From positions 13,620,623 through 13,684,622 of the forward strand of contig NC_063053.1 of assembly GCF_018812025.1 (NCBI RefSeq): a DNA stretch of 64,000 nt. The letters run 5' to 3'. The position numbers and the translations under genes were made by a program. The notes beneath the pieces are model-generated. The model saw nothing but the letters and a program-made list of their open reading frames with translations, was not told the origin of the DNA and made no database searches. Each line of letters starts with the position of its first letter. Position 1 is the stretch's first letter. The stretch is from Megalobrama amblycephala. Its lineage: Eukaryota > Chordata > Actinopteri > Cypriniformes > Xenocyprididae. Positions 11,874 through 24,553 of the stretch are shown here, piece by piece.

Positions 11874-12967
11874 TTTCACAACTTTATTTTTAAAAATTCA
11901 AATCAGTCTTATAATATGCAGAAATTGAATTTATAATAGATAGGTAAATCCAACACTGTTCTCCATTTAAACACAGTGTGAAAACAGAAAGGTGAGATTT
12001 CTCTAAAAATGGATTTCACCCATTGATATATAGCACATTGCATGGGCTGTCTGCATTTCGTTTAGCTAGCTTCACTAAAGGGATGATAAAAATCAGGTAA
12101 CGGTGCAAATGTGCCCATGGCGTGATGATATATAATAATGTGTGTGGCATTGTTCATAAGCATAGCATTTTGCTCTGGTCTGTTTCTGTTTCTTCTACTT
12201 CACTTGAAGGTTAATGAACAACAATGTAATCTTCTGAATGGCACCCTGACGGAGTTTGGCACAGATTTGCACTAGAAGGCTGCCAAGTCTTAGCCACTTC
12301 TTATCACTTTTGGCACAGAGACAAGGAGCCACCTATTGGACATACAAAAAATAGAATTAAGCACAGCAGAGTAACCAATTTCAGACATGTCACAACAGCA
12401 AATTGTGAATAATGAGCTTACCACTCAATTCAGACAATAATAGCTCTGTTGCAGGATAATTTAGCGCCATGACAAATGGCTATTGTGGGATAAAAGCCGC
12501 ACACATATTTTATGTTGGGCAACTAGTCACAACACATCGTTTTATACATGTGACCCTCTACATACAGGTTACAAACATATTGCAGGATGACTTACTGTGC
12601 TTTTACTCCTCTTAAATTTCTGTAATCTCACTGGTATCCCTTCTGTTCAGATGGCGCTCTTGCCTGTTTAGATTCACAACATCTTTATCAGCACAGAAAA
12701 AAGTAGACAGGCTTTCAGTGTTTAAAGTTTGAGATGCCGGTAATGGGTTCACTGACAGGACAGGCACACACAGCTAGTGTCTCTCCACCACTCTTAAAAG
12801 CAACATTCACAGAGGACAGGGACATCCAGGGTCACTGTGTCCTTGAGTTAGATGGGCATGGCTTTCATCACACATCTCTCGACCTTATTTCCTTTCCGCT
12901 GTGTCTGTATCCCTCCAACCTCTGTCTGATAATCTTCAATGGTAAAATTGCAACAGTTACTGTACAA

Positions 12968-13226
12968 AATGAATTCTGTCATCATTTACTCACCCTCAGG
13001 CCTACATGAATTACTTTCTTCTGTGGAATACAAAAGAAAAATGTTCCAACTCTTTTTGTCCATAACATAAAAAAGTCTGTGGGGTCCAAAATAACATTGG
13101 ACCTTATGTACCTCCATTGTATGGTTTTGTGTTGCACAGTAGAAATAAAGTTATTCAGGTTTGGAGTAAATTATCATCATTATTTTTTTTTTTTTTTTGG
13201 GGGGGGGGGGGTGAACTATCCCTCTC
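12968..13226. mobile_element. TTAA-family MITE, damaged copy
   Basis: Left arm 'GAATTCTGTCATCATTTACT' and 'CACCCTCAGGCC', right end GGGTGAACTATCCCT. The terminal left bases are lost. The right arm contains a run of T followed by a run of G (13183-13211) just inside the right end, where the family consensus has TTTTTGGG. The body is the same family as 1955 and 24388. Confidence 0.7.
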
Positions 13227-13343
13227 AGTATTATTTTTGGGATGTAAAATACTTTGCTCAAGTACTACTAAAATTGAATACTTTCACTTTTACTCAATTG
13301 CATTTTGAAGGGTAAAAATTATACATATTAAACTTGATAAGGG

Positions 13344-14102
13344 TTAAAGGGTTAGTTCACCCAAAAAAAAAATTCTGTCATTTATTACTCACCCTCATGC
13401 CGTTCCACACCCGTAAGACCTTCGTTAATCTTCGGAACGCAAATTAAGATATTTTTGCTGAAATCCGATGGCTCCGTGAGGCCTGCATAGGGAGCAATGA
13501 CATTTCCTCTCTCAAGATCCATAAAGGTACTAAAAACATATTTAAATCAGTTCATTTGAGTACAGAGGTTCAACATTAATATTATAAAGCGACGAGAATA
13601 TTTTTGGTGCGCCAAAAAAACAAAATAATGACTTGTATAGTGATGGCCAATTTCAAAACACTGCTTCATGAAGCTTCAGAGCATTATGAATCAGCGTGTC
13701 GAATCAGCAGTTCCGAGCGGCAAAGTCACGTGATTTCAGCAGTTTGGCGGTTTGACACATGATCCGAATCATGATTCGACACAGAAGAATCATAACACTC
13801 CGAAGCTTCCTGAAGCAGTGTTTTGAAATCGGCCATCACTAAATAAGTCATTATTTTGTTTTTTTTGGCGCACCAAAAATATTCTCCTCGCATTATAATA
13901 TTAATATTGAACCACTGTACTCACATGAACTGATTTGAATATGTTTTTAGTACATTAATGGATCTTGAGAGAGGAAATTGCTGTCAATGTCATTGCTGGC
14001 TATGGAGGCCTAAAGACTAACGAAGGTCTTACGGGTGTGGAACAGCATGAGAGTGAGTAATAAATGGCATTATTTTCATTTTTGGGTGAACTAACCCTTT
14101 AA
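13344..14102. mobile_element. Foldback TTAA-flanked DNA element, full length
   Basis: Second complete copy (759 bp) of the family at 1178, with TTAA at 13344-13347 and 14099-14102, ends AAAGGGTTAGTTCACCC and its inverse, and the same central hairpin TAGTGATGGCCAATTTCAAA at about 13638 with its inverse ending near 13842. It is non-coding. Confidence 0.87.
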
Positions 14103-17100
14103 GGTCATAAAAGGTAATCAAGATTTAAAATATTCTGGTTTAAAGCGCAACAAAATCTGTGTTGGAGAATTTCAGTTCATCCCTCAGTTTGTAAAATAGA
14201 ACAGGAAATGTATTTACAGTAATGCACTTAAAATAAAGGCCTAAGAGGCAAGAGATAGCCAGAGGGTTTGAAAGCAGTATATTTTTGATATAGCACATTT
14301 ATTATTTTAGTTTGTCATTTCAGCTGTATGTTGTCTAAAGTGTCTTGGCGGTAGATGGTAGTAGATGGGGCTACTTTTAGTAGAGGAGCTGTAGTTATGT
14401 AATTTCTTTGGGTAGATTTGGAGTTCATGAATAGTTATGTCCTCTCCTTTCCTGGTATCTTTGCGGGGAAGGATAAGTTAGATGCACTCTTCTTCCATCT
14501 ACATTTTTCTGCCTTTTGCTTGGATCCAACCAACCCGTCTCACAGTGTCATATATATTCATCAAAGCACCTGACCTAGGGTCAACAAGAACATATATGCT
14601 GAATTATTACAATCATTTTCTGAATTGCATCAAGATCAGGCAGCCAGATCCAAACATTTGAAAAGCAAGGCTGCACTCTAAGTGAATTATGAAAGATTCA
14701 AAATAAGACAATGCCAGACACGCTATTTGAAATGCGCATGTAGTCTCTGAATATGATTTTTTCATTGTGTTGAGTCTAGAAGATCAAAATCTCTTGTATA
14801 TGGAATGGATTCATTTTTGCTGTAGTTAAAGTTAAACTAAGATAGAGAACTCTCTTGATCATTCTTCATCATCTATCAGTTCTTGATCCTTTTGATGGAA
14901 AGATGCGCACACTATAAAGACATACTTTTCACAGGCAACAGGATAAGATGAACGGTTTTCTCTTTAAACATCAGAGATTTTATATGAATGTCCCCGTAGA
15001 GCCATCAGTTGCCATTGTGCATTTAAAGAGATTCCAAAAAAAACATGAACACAGACACAATAACTGTTTTTATCCTTTCACCCTTCTTAATCATCTTTGT
15101 TTCCGAACATAAAATGTGCTAGTTTCTGCCTTTTGACAAAAAATATCCTTTAAATATGATAAAATGGAGGATTTTAGTGAATTTTACTCTGACTGAAATG
15201 GCAACTAGTTTTAGTCAAGCGTTATGTTTGTGCTCAGAGCTGTACAGATACTGTATTATGCTGCTACTCAGGCTTGGAAAAGAAAATAACTTTCACATTA
15301 TCTTTCCCTTCAAGACTTTTGCACTTTGAAGTACGGAGGGTTTCAAAATGTTATTAAAGTCTTACACAAATATTTCTCTATGACGCCTCACTTTTTCAGA
15401 ACAAACAGTGCGTATGATTTGATCGGGTGTCTGTTTTTCCTTTCACCATTACACAAGCTTGGCAAGGAGGCAATTGTTGGGGCAACACACGAATGGATTG
15501 CAGTCTCTAGAGCCAATTTACCTTACCGCTTGGGAAAGTACAACACAAGCGTAAAGGGAAATTTTATATTGATTGCAGCAATTCATCTGTTGAGACCCAG
15601 TGCAATTCTGCTTGTTCACACTTGTAAAATATTTATCCGTAATGCTTCCGGATGGGTTATTTACAGTGAGATATAGATCTTGACAGCATGCCTCATAGTA
15701 AAAAATAGGTGGATTGTATGCTAACTTCTACTGTATATTGTCACAGTGTTCTCTACGTTACGGTCTCCTTGGAAACCTGCCATGTAGGCATGGTTACAAG
15801 GGCTATGTTATAGAATAAAACGCATGTAGCGAAGCTAATTCTCAAACTGTTGAGCTTCTATTAGCTAACTACCTGAAGACGGTCATCTTTTTGCATTTTC
15901 CTACGATAACTCAATTTAGCATCCATCTGGCATCAATTCAGGCAAATGTCAGGAATGCTCAATGCATCTGATTTACAGCAATCATGTACGACATGATTTA
16001 TGCACTCAGGGTTTAATACACATCACCACTTTGTGCCGTGTACATTTCTATTCTGCTTGATTGACAGCAACCTATTAGCTCTCAATTTCACGCGTCTCTG
16101 AAGGGACCTGCTGTTTATTTGTGGAGTTATCTGTTTGTTATTGTTACTTTGAGAGCCTCCTTCTAATTTCAAAGCCTTATGAGAGCAGATCCCTCATTTT
16201 GGTTGCCCAGATTCCCTGCTGATCACAATGTCTGTTTACTGAAAAGTGAGTCAGTGGTTATTAACAGTCTCTTTGTGAGGATGGCTCTGCCAGAGGCAGC
16301 AGGTGAGAGGGGGTAAGTAATTGTCAGAGTTGCTGATTAGAGTGGGTTCTCACAGCCTTTGGGCTCCTTATATTTGAATGATTTCGGCTACAAGAGCTTC
16401 TTGTCATCATTTCAGCCTCTCTGTCTAGATGACAGTGTTATTTGCCTTTTGTAACTTTTCATTTAAAGGGCAAGTCACAGGCATGATTAGTTATCAAAGA
16501 CAGTGGCATCATGTTCATACGTGGTTCTCTATGCAGCAGATTATGTAAATCGAGCTGATATAATTTCTCTGTAATAATCAGGAAATGTCACCCACTTGCT
16601 ATTAGAAGTGGAAATCTTCAGATACCTTGGGATTCGATTCAATTTTTGTAGTGTCAAATGGACTTATATGTTTCCCCTTGAACTTCACCAAGTAATGCAG
16701 GTTCTTGCCAATTTTTTTCCATGCTAAAGGCCTACCGTCTCCTCTGAAATAGAATAGAGTCTAGAATAGGGTTCGGTGTAAGTGAAATATCATACCAGAG
16801 CATCATAATTATCATTGTCAGTCAATGCATGTCTTCTGTGGCCTCGCATAAGAACGATCTACTTTCGTTTCGAGCGTCTTATTATGTCCCACGATTGTGA
16901 TTTGTGTAAATAATTTATTCCCTTTAAAATATAGAATTAATGGCACAGAACATTGCTTTTAAGATGTTAAAGCTCATTCTGCCTTTTTACCTTTGACTGT
17001 TTAACATATCTGAAGGCTTAAAACTTTTTTTATGTATATTCCATTTAATTTCATTCAATTATTATTATCAATTCTGTATATTAAATTTTGTGGCTCAATC

Positions 17101-18840
17101 CAGAATTGCACGATAAAACGTTGAATTGATTCTCCCCCCTTCTTTGCTCACTATCCCAAAAAGTTTAAAATATCAAGTTCACTTTAACTAACTAACACTC
17201 TCATCTTGTCTCATCTCATCTGTTCGTGGTTTCACACACGTCTGCGTCTTTTCAGATCTGTCTCTACTGGCAGACATCCTCTTCTCATTTCACAGTGCTG
17301 GGCTCTGTCAGTCCGCTAGCCTCCTTAGTGTCTAAACATTATGAGGCTCTCCTTTAATAATTCTTCCTAAGCCTCTCAATCTCCCCAGCGTCCCTAGACT
17401 GTCAATCAGCCTCATAGGCATCCTCTGCTCACCTTTATTCGCAAGCCACGAGCACTTCAGAGTTATTACCCATAATGCCCTGGGAGGAACACAGCATCAT
17501 CCTTACGATGACAAACAATGGGGAGCTGAAGATAGTGTTGACAGGTACAGTCTGTCTGGCGGTTCATAAAAGACTTTTGTAACTCTGATGTTACATGAAT
17601 AGCAAAGGAAAGTAAAGACAGAAGTGAAGGGAGGAGAAAAGGACAGTAATTGGTTCTATCCTGCTGGGTCTGTCCACCAGTTGTCTCAGCGTATCCAATG
17701 ATCATTTCCGCCTCAGAATACTGGACAAACTTTGCCATTTCACTTGTAATGGCAGCTGTTACGGCAAGTATTTCTTTGTTACCGCTTAAACTGATGGTAA
17801 TACTGACCACAAAGTGAGAATAAAGGTCACGGTAGTGCTTCAGCAGAAGACGTTATGCTCGTGTGGCTTTAATGGTAGTGATGAAAATTGATATCTTAAT
17901 GGCTCATTCTATCACATTTGAAGATGCTAAGAGGGTCTGTTTCCTCGCTCAAACACTTTTGTCAGAGACATACACTACAGTGATTATATAAAGTGTGAAC
18001 AAGCTGTACTTGCTTCTAACTTTGTTTGCTCACACTGGAGTACAACTTACGTAGACAGCCTGTGTTTGTTGAATATAATTCGGAAGTTTTCTGTGGACAA
18101 ACTTGTGGTCAAGGCTTTTGAGAGTATCATAGCGTAGAACTAGATACCCTCCATTTTAAGCCTGGCCTGTTGCTTTCCGTAGATTCCTGTGATCCTATTT
18201 GAAGACCACAAATCATTTTTACTCACCCATATCTTTAGTATAGATCTGGTTGAACATGACCTATGAGCCACAGAGAGACCATTTTGCACTCACTGTAGTC
18301 ATTATTCATGACTGTCGAGATCCCATGGCCCTGCCTGTTCTCATCCCATACAGCTGTCCAATTTAGACTTTGCTTTTTTCCTGTCTGTGTCATCCACTGG
18401 TGTGTCATGAAACTGTCTCAAATGCTTGTGAAAAGATCCTTGAGACCGATGTTAGCCTTAGGCAGCTAGTTTAGCTTTAGCTGAGTCACCCATATCCATT
18501 CTGCCCACAAATATGTATGTTAGTCAATCCTTTTGTGTGTGTGTTTACATTTGCGTGCAAAGGCATGGAAAGAGAAAGGCAGATAAAGTGCTGTTTGACA
18601 TTAGACCCTAATTTTGATTGCAGAAGTCCACCTGTAAAGCTGAATCATCAGTTTGAGTGAACTTTTTATTAGGTCTCTAACTTGAACGTTAATAGGATCT
18701 GTTGTTCACACAACTTGTAGATAAAATCCTGACAGTCTTCAAGAAATGAAATTAGCACCGCAGGTGCTTTATGCTTCAGTGTATCTGTTTGGAATTGGAT
18801 GCAGAAAATGTTTACCAGTAATGGCATTCAATAATCTCTG
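14103..18840. other. Intron interior, largely single-copy in appearance
   Basis: No transposon ends, microsatellites or coding exons that I can recognise over 4.7 kb. The frames at 15326-15676 and 17466-17810 have no start context, domains or splice-site pair to support them. If the intron holds conserved regulatory DNA, this repeat-poor stretch is where I would look, but I see no specific site. Confidence 0.4.
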
Positions 18841-19030
18841 AGGCAGAGGCTTTCAACCTTGGGGTCACAATCCCAAATAGGCTCACCAGAGACACTGATG
18901 GGGTCTCAGGAGAGTTTTATGAATTGTATTTGTTGTATATTTCAAAATGTTTTTAGCATATTTTTTTGCAGTAGGCTAGAATTATAATATATACTATTCA
19001 AAAAGACTTAATTGAATTTAAACCATTTAT

Positions 19031-19421
19031 TTAAAGTCAGAATAAAACAGAAGTTACATATTTTTTCCCCCTATTGTGACGTATACCTGAGTAAAATGGC
19101 TTCTGGAATGAGAAAAATGTAGGGCATGATTTGATTTTGTCCTTCTGGAATTGATTGGATCGTAGGCATTGCTGACTAAACGGAGGCAGTACGTTGTGGA
19201 GGATATTTTGTCCCTCGTTCTGCCGAGACAAACTTCATGAAGAGAACAGACATGATTTCGAGAGGAAGGTGAAGGGTAGGTTAACGTTTTTGATTGAAGA
19301 TTACAAGGGCATATGAATTTTTTTAAAAATAACGATGTGCACAGATAAGTCATTTATTATAAGCACTGCAACGTTCTATAAAAAATAGGAATTGTCAATT
19401 TTGATTTCATGATGACTTTAA
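19031..19421. mobile_element. TTAA-flanked MITE (TTAAAGTCA family), nested
   Basis: 391 bp bounded by TTAA, with ends TTAAAGTCA and TGACTTTAA. A second copy at 39622-39882 shares 'CCCTATTGTGA', 'TGATTTTGTC', 'AGGAATTGTC' or a close variant, and 'ATTTTGATTTCATG' next to the right end. It lies inside the hAT element at 18841. Confidence 0.75.
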
Positions 19422-19553
19422 ATGTTATTTTGCTAAGATTTGTGTGTGTGGTCGTGTAGGCCTGGATGCAAAGGTCAAAACACACCACCTCACGAGGTGC
19501 AAAAAAGATGAATATGCATAAGTGTCACTGACACCCTTAAGATGTGTGTACTG

Positions 19554-19766
19554 TTTGCTAGCACTTATTTGTGTGAAGCAGGATTTAGCTATCTTGTTTG
19601 CATTACATTGCAGGACCAAATATTGTTCCAAGTTGGATAGAACAGCAGAGATGAGATGAATACGCTTTTAATTATCGTGTCAGACATTGACAAGCTGCAG
19701 CGCGACACACAACCCTCAATCCTCCCATTAGACAGGATGAGTGCCAATGAAGGGATGCCCAAATGA
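19554..19766 (+). pseudogene. hAT transposase C-terminal relic
   Basis: One reading frame gives FASTYLCEAGFSYL, corresponding to the conserved TYLCESGFSAL-type motif of the hAT dimerisation domain, then continues with NSRDEMNTLL...SDIDKL, which resembles the usual NRL...L..ALS..IPD.D.L tail. A TAG at 19638-19640 interrupts the frame and a TGA at 19764 ends it. No DDE catalytic region remains upstream. Non-functional. Confidence 0.7.
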
Positions 19767-20995
19767 TTTGTTTCAGTTACAGAGTCAATAATTATACAAT
19801 TGGCAAAATGTCTTCTTATTTTTAACAACACAATTTGCTGTCTGTGAAATCTTAAAGTGTATAGCTTAATGCTGTGACAGGGGTGGGGTGGGGGTTCGTA
19901 CGGATCTTGGCACCTGAAAAAATGGGTCATGGACCTAAAAAGGTTGAAAACCCCATAGAAATATTTCACTAGAATGCGTTTGCATCTGGTGTGAAAAAGC
20001 TTTTTCGTCAGTTTTTACACCTCCATTTTGTGAAACACAGTCTTTCACTATCTCGCTCTCTTTCTCTGTCATCCTCTATTTCTCACAGAGTTTCTTGGAG
20101 GTTTTTTGGAGTCACAAAGTCTGTGTGTGAGATTTGGTGGTATTCTCAGTGAAAGCAGGTTGGGGGTATTGGGTGAACATTGTGTCTGGCCTTTCAGGAG
20201 CTTAGTTTAATCTCTGATTTGTAAAGCAGGGTGGCAAAACACTTTCGCTGTCCAGCTGTGACCGCTCAGCCAGGCCGGCGTGACCATTTCTGATATTTTT
20301 CACTTGTAATTATTGTTTGTATTAGAGAAAAGGGCAAGGAAATCTAACAACATGAGAGGGGTTTTTTTTCTTTCTTTTACCAGCAGGCTTTCTTGGTGTG
20401 ATGAGAGCTGATTTCATGAAAATCAGCTCTCTATAGCAACCAAAGTTGCTATAATGGCAGACATTGAATAATGCAACTAGATATCACAGATTTTAATTGA
20501 CAGAATCAATACTGTACCCATACCCCAATACACTGATATGTATATGTAGTTACTGTATTTATCTAAGGCTTGATTTGAACAGGACAAGAGTATTGAAAAG
20601 TCCTTCAGCACAATAGTGCATGCTGTTATTCACAAGCTGCAGGATTATGAGCAAATAAGACTATATGGTATGTGGAGATATTTGATTAGCCTTTGTTATC
20701 CATTTTCTTTTAGAGAGTGGTAGTAGTTTATGGTAGTAGTTTATGATCATGATAAAAAATTTTAACCTATCATGCCGCAGCTTCAGCTTTAAAATTCCAC
20801 GTCAGCCTATCATTCCGCATGTTCATTGAGCTATTGTGTCAACCCTCTCCTCCACTCGGCCACAAGTCTCACCTGGAGGTGGAACAACTTTTTTTTTTTT
20901 ACAATAAGTTGACATTTATATGATTAAAGTTGAGTCGACAACGTAGACTAGTCGCTGATGACATCATTAATGAACAAATAACGACGTTAAACTTA

Positions 20996-21759
20996 TAGGG
21001 CCCTATAATACACCCAGCGCAATGCGACGCAAGGCACAGCGCAAGTGTGTTTGCTAGTTTGCGTCCGGCGCTGTTCGTGTTTTCCCGTTCAGCGCCACAT
21101 CCTTAAATTAGTAAATGCATTTACGCCAGTTAGTGCGACTCAAACCTGGTCTAAAGTCTAAAGTCAATGGCGCAAAATTTTTTTGTTAGAGCGCGTTGGT
21201 ACAAACTGCGCCTGTGGGCGCGTCCACAGTGCGCGTTGACTTTGCTTATTACACACAGGGATGCGCATCACACAAACATGCCAAATATTAAAAACAAAAG
21301 GATTACAGTGTAAAAGAATATTATTGTGTAGGCTACATAAATATAAAAATGTAATGATGAATAGTCATTGCATGTATTAGAATTAGGCTACCTATTTTCA
21401 ATTCAGCCTATTACTACTTGTAATCATGAACAAAATTGGCTAATTAATTGAACAATCGTGCCAATACACACACATATATATTAACTGACTCATCGCGTAT
21501 ACGCCATGTAAATAGCAATCCGCCATGGCGTGAGCGCATCTCGCTCTTAAAGGGAATGGGAGATGACACTCTGATTGGTTTATTGAACGTTACGCCCATT
21601 ACTCATTAAGAGAATAGGGACAACCCATTTCAAAAATGCGCCCCGGCGCACGGACCGTTTTTCCGTCGTTAAAATAGCAAAAGTGGATTTGGACACGCCC
21701 TGAGTGCACCTGCGCTGTGCGCTTTACAATTTGCATTTAGATCGTTAAAATAGGGCCCA
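20996..21759. mobile_element. hAT-like element with GGGCCCTAT termini
   Basis: 764 bp with inverted ends GGGCCCTAT (20998 and, inverted, 21758). It is unusually GC- and CpG-rich at both ends (GCGCAATGCGACGC; CGCCCCGGCGCACGG). Subterminal 'GTGCGCTTTACAATTTGCAT' and 'GACACGCCCTGAGTGCACCT' match a family I recall as abundant in zebrafish and assigned to hAT. No transposase. I could not find a clean 8-bp duplication; its right end sits exactly on the broken left arm of the foldback element that follows. Confidence 0.7.
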
Positions 21760-22440
21760 AAGGGTAAGACCTTTTCGGAACGTAAAATAAAAAAAATAAA
21801 TGAAGCTTTTTGATGAAATCCGAGAGAGCTTTTTTATCTCCTATAGAAAGCAATGAAATGACCACATTCAAGGTCCAGAAAAGTAGTAAAGACATCGTTA
21901 AACTAGACAACGTGACTTCAGTGGTTTAACCTTTAATGTTATGAAGCGACGAGAATACTATTTTTGCACAAAAACAAAACAAAAATAATGACTTTATTCA
22001 ACAATTTCCTATCTACCCAGTTTATATTGAAGACACATTCCAGAGCTTCCGTGTTTTTCGTCACCTACTCCAGCATCACATGATGCACATGGTGCTCACA
22101 TGAACAGCGTCGGCCAATACTGAGCCAGCGTTTGGATGTAAACACTGAAGTGCTGCACTGCGTCAACTGCGTAGGAGACTGACAGGGTAGAGAAGAAATT
22201 ATTGAAAAAAGTCATTATTTTTGTTCTGTTTTTGCGCACAAAAAGTATTCTCGTCGCTTCATAACATTAAGGTTGAACCACTGTAGTCACATGGACAATT
22301 TTAACGATGTCTTTACTACTTCTCTGGACTTTGACTGTAGTAATTTCGTTGTTTTCTATGGGAGATAATAAAACGCTCAGATTTCATTAAAAATATATTA
22401 ATTTGTGTTCCGAAGATGAATGAAGGTCTTGCGGTGTGTG
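21760..22440. mobile_element. Foldback TTAA-family element, variant centre, left end lost
   Basis: Arms match the 1178/13344 family ('GCGACGAGAATACT', 'AATAATGACTTT', 'GAAGGTCTTGCGGTGTG'), but the terminal AAAGGGTTAGTTCACCC is missing on both sides and the centre (about 22000-22190) is a different sequence. The left break is at the hAT element ending 21759. Confidence 0.7.
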
Positions 22441-23947
22441 GGGTAAGTTCTCATCCCCGCCGAATTCTCTAGGCAGGATCTGACGGTTAGATATAATCCT
22501 GTTGGCAGAATTTTATCAGGCCATTGTGCGGAAGTCACGACCAAGAATACATACATTTTTCCTGTATTTATGCTCTTTGTGAGTCTTTCTGCTGGCACTA
22601 AGAACTATCACATTGCTTGTTTTGGAGCAGGAGCCCAACTGGTCATCTGGAGTCTGCAGTCCGTTTTGGAGATATCCATTGCATTTTCCATTAATACTTC
22701 GTTGCGTAGAGGAGAGGACAGGAGGGAGTGATGGGATAAAGACCAGGGGTGACCTTTGTGTGTCTTTGTGTAAGCAAGAGAGAGAAAAAACAGTTTAATT
22801 TCTTGACAGCATGTCATCTTCATGAGGAAACCCACAATTTATCATGCTTGTGGCATTTGTGGATGACCACATTAGTAAAACTTAAGAATCAGGTTTAGAT
22901 ATTTCTGGAAATCCATTGCAATTCTACTCACATTTAGTCTGGTTGTAATATTGGAAATTTTATTGCATTATGCACAGTATTCTTCGCCACTGATGAATAA
23001 TTACTAGTCTGTAACATTTTATCTCATGCTAATCTATGCACTGCTGCCTAAGCTTTTATTGTATCTCCAAATCTACAAGTAATTAATGTTGGGCTAAAAC
23101 ATTCTGGTTGCGAGGAGCATTGAGTATTCCAGGGATGAACAACTGAATGACTCTGAGACTGCTCAGGGGCTTTCTCTACTTTAGATGTGAATCTAAACTG
23201 ATTCTATTGCCATGGCAATCTCAAAGCCACCCACTCATATGTGAAAGCTCACATGCACATATGCATCCAAAACTCATCCAGGCATTCACTCTGATGTTGT
23301 TGGTGTAAGTAAATGGGGTTCAGCTGGTCGTTTGTAGCCTCAGGCTCTCTATGGGTAGAGAGTTTATGGTCTCTTGTGGGTTCATCTACATCTTTCTTTT
23401 CAGATCAGGAGTGAAGAAATGCATTTAGTTTTGTTTTAAAGGTTCTGCAGCTGAAACCGCCTGTCTTAATAGGTAAAGCATTAACATTTAAGTAGCAATG
23501 AACATCGCTCAGTCAGGTCTCATTAAGTCTCATTGAGTTGTATTGCTCAAAGATAAGATTAGATTCTGACACAACCATTGCATAAATCATACTTAAATTA
23601 AATCCAAGAAATGGTTATTTTGTGTTTTATAGATTCGGAGCTATAATTCATGACTTATGGTGCACTGGGAGTCAACCTAGACAGAGGGCTGCCTCAGCTA
23701 TTCTAAAAACTCACTTATTCAGTATCTTGACTCAGTGAATGATAACATATAGCAAACATGGCTACTTATCTTTGTGCTCATTGGTATGACAGTTTGTAAA
23801 GGTAAAACACAAATTGGTTGGTGTCCATTACTTCTTCATGAGTGTTTTATTTATTTTTACAGGATGTTTATAATTGGACATGCATAAATAAGTTTTTTTT
23901 TTTATTTACATCCATTCCACATACCATTTAACATTTCTGAGGTTGGT

Positions 23948-23978
<31 letters not shown>

Positions 23979-24298
23979 TATTTTGGAAAGAAACTTCTTA
24001 AGCTCATAAAGGCTGCCTTTATTTATAATTAATTCATAACATGGCAAAGCTGAATTTTCAGCAGCCATTACTCCAGTTCTCAGTGTCACACGATCCTTCA
24101 TAATAACATTTCTTATTATCATCATTGTTAAAAAATTCATCATTGTTTTTTGTGGAACTCTTTGATCAATAGAAAGTTCAAAACAACATTTACTTTAAAC
24201 AGATTTTTTTTAAAACAATGCAAAATATCTGTACTGTCACTTTTAATCATTTTAAAGCATCCGTTGCTGAACAAAAGTATTGATTTCTTTAAAAAATG
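23948..24298 (+). repeat. Dispersed cyprinid repeat, partial
   Basis: Starts at a 26-base poly(A) run and contains 'AAGCTGAATTTTCAGCAGCC', 'ATTACTCCAG', 'GTGTCACACGATCCTTCA', 'AGAAAGTTCAAA' and 'CTGTACTGTCACTTTTAATC', the same family as 661 and 46983. Confidence 0.65.
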
Positions 24299-24387
24299 GT
24301 AGTGTACATATTGCAAAATTGTAAACATTTATTTTAAACATTCTAATATCTTTATGCATTTTATTTTAATATTTTAAATTAATACTC

Positions 24388-24553
24388 TGTCAGAATTTAC
24401 TCACCCTCATGTCATTCAAAACCAATATGACATTTTTAAGAATGTTTGTAACAGTTCTGGTGATAATTCACCAAAAAAAAAATGAAAAAAACAGAATATC
24501 TTCTTTTATGTTCAACAGAAGTAAAAGGTATTTTTTGGGGTAAATATCCCTTT
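24388..24553. mobile_element. TTAA-family MITE, decayed
   Basis: 'TTTACTCACCCTCATGTCAT' and 'CAAAACCAATATGAC' on the left, 'TCTTCTTTTATGTTCAACAG' and 'TATCCCTTTAA' on the right: a shrunken copy of the AAAGGGATAGTTCACCC family. Confidence 0.6.

Larger units (their letters stand above)
18841..19953 (+). mobile_element. hAT transposon with transposase relic, interrupted
   Basis: Approximate ends CAGAGGCTTTCAACCTTGGG (18844) and, inverted at the right, GGGGTTTTCAACCTTTTTAG (19953). These match the CAG...TTCTCAACC type of terminus in Charlie/ZBED-like hAT elements. The right part carries a hAT transposase C-terminus (19554-19766), and a TTAA MITE at 19031-19421 is inserted in the left part. It is short compared with an autonomous element, so internally deleted. 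Confidence 0.7.

Noticed and set aside
13183..13211. Poly(T)-poly(G) run as a possible functional G-rich element
   Set aside because: It replaces the TTTTTGGG of a MITE terminus and is best explained as slippage expansion or sequencing uncertainty.
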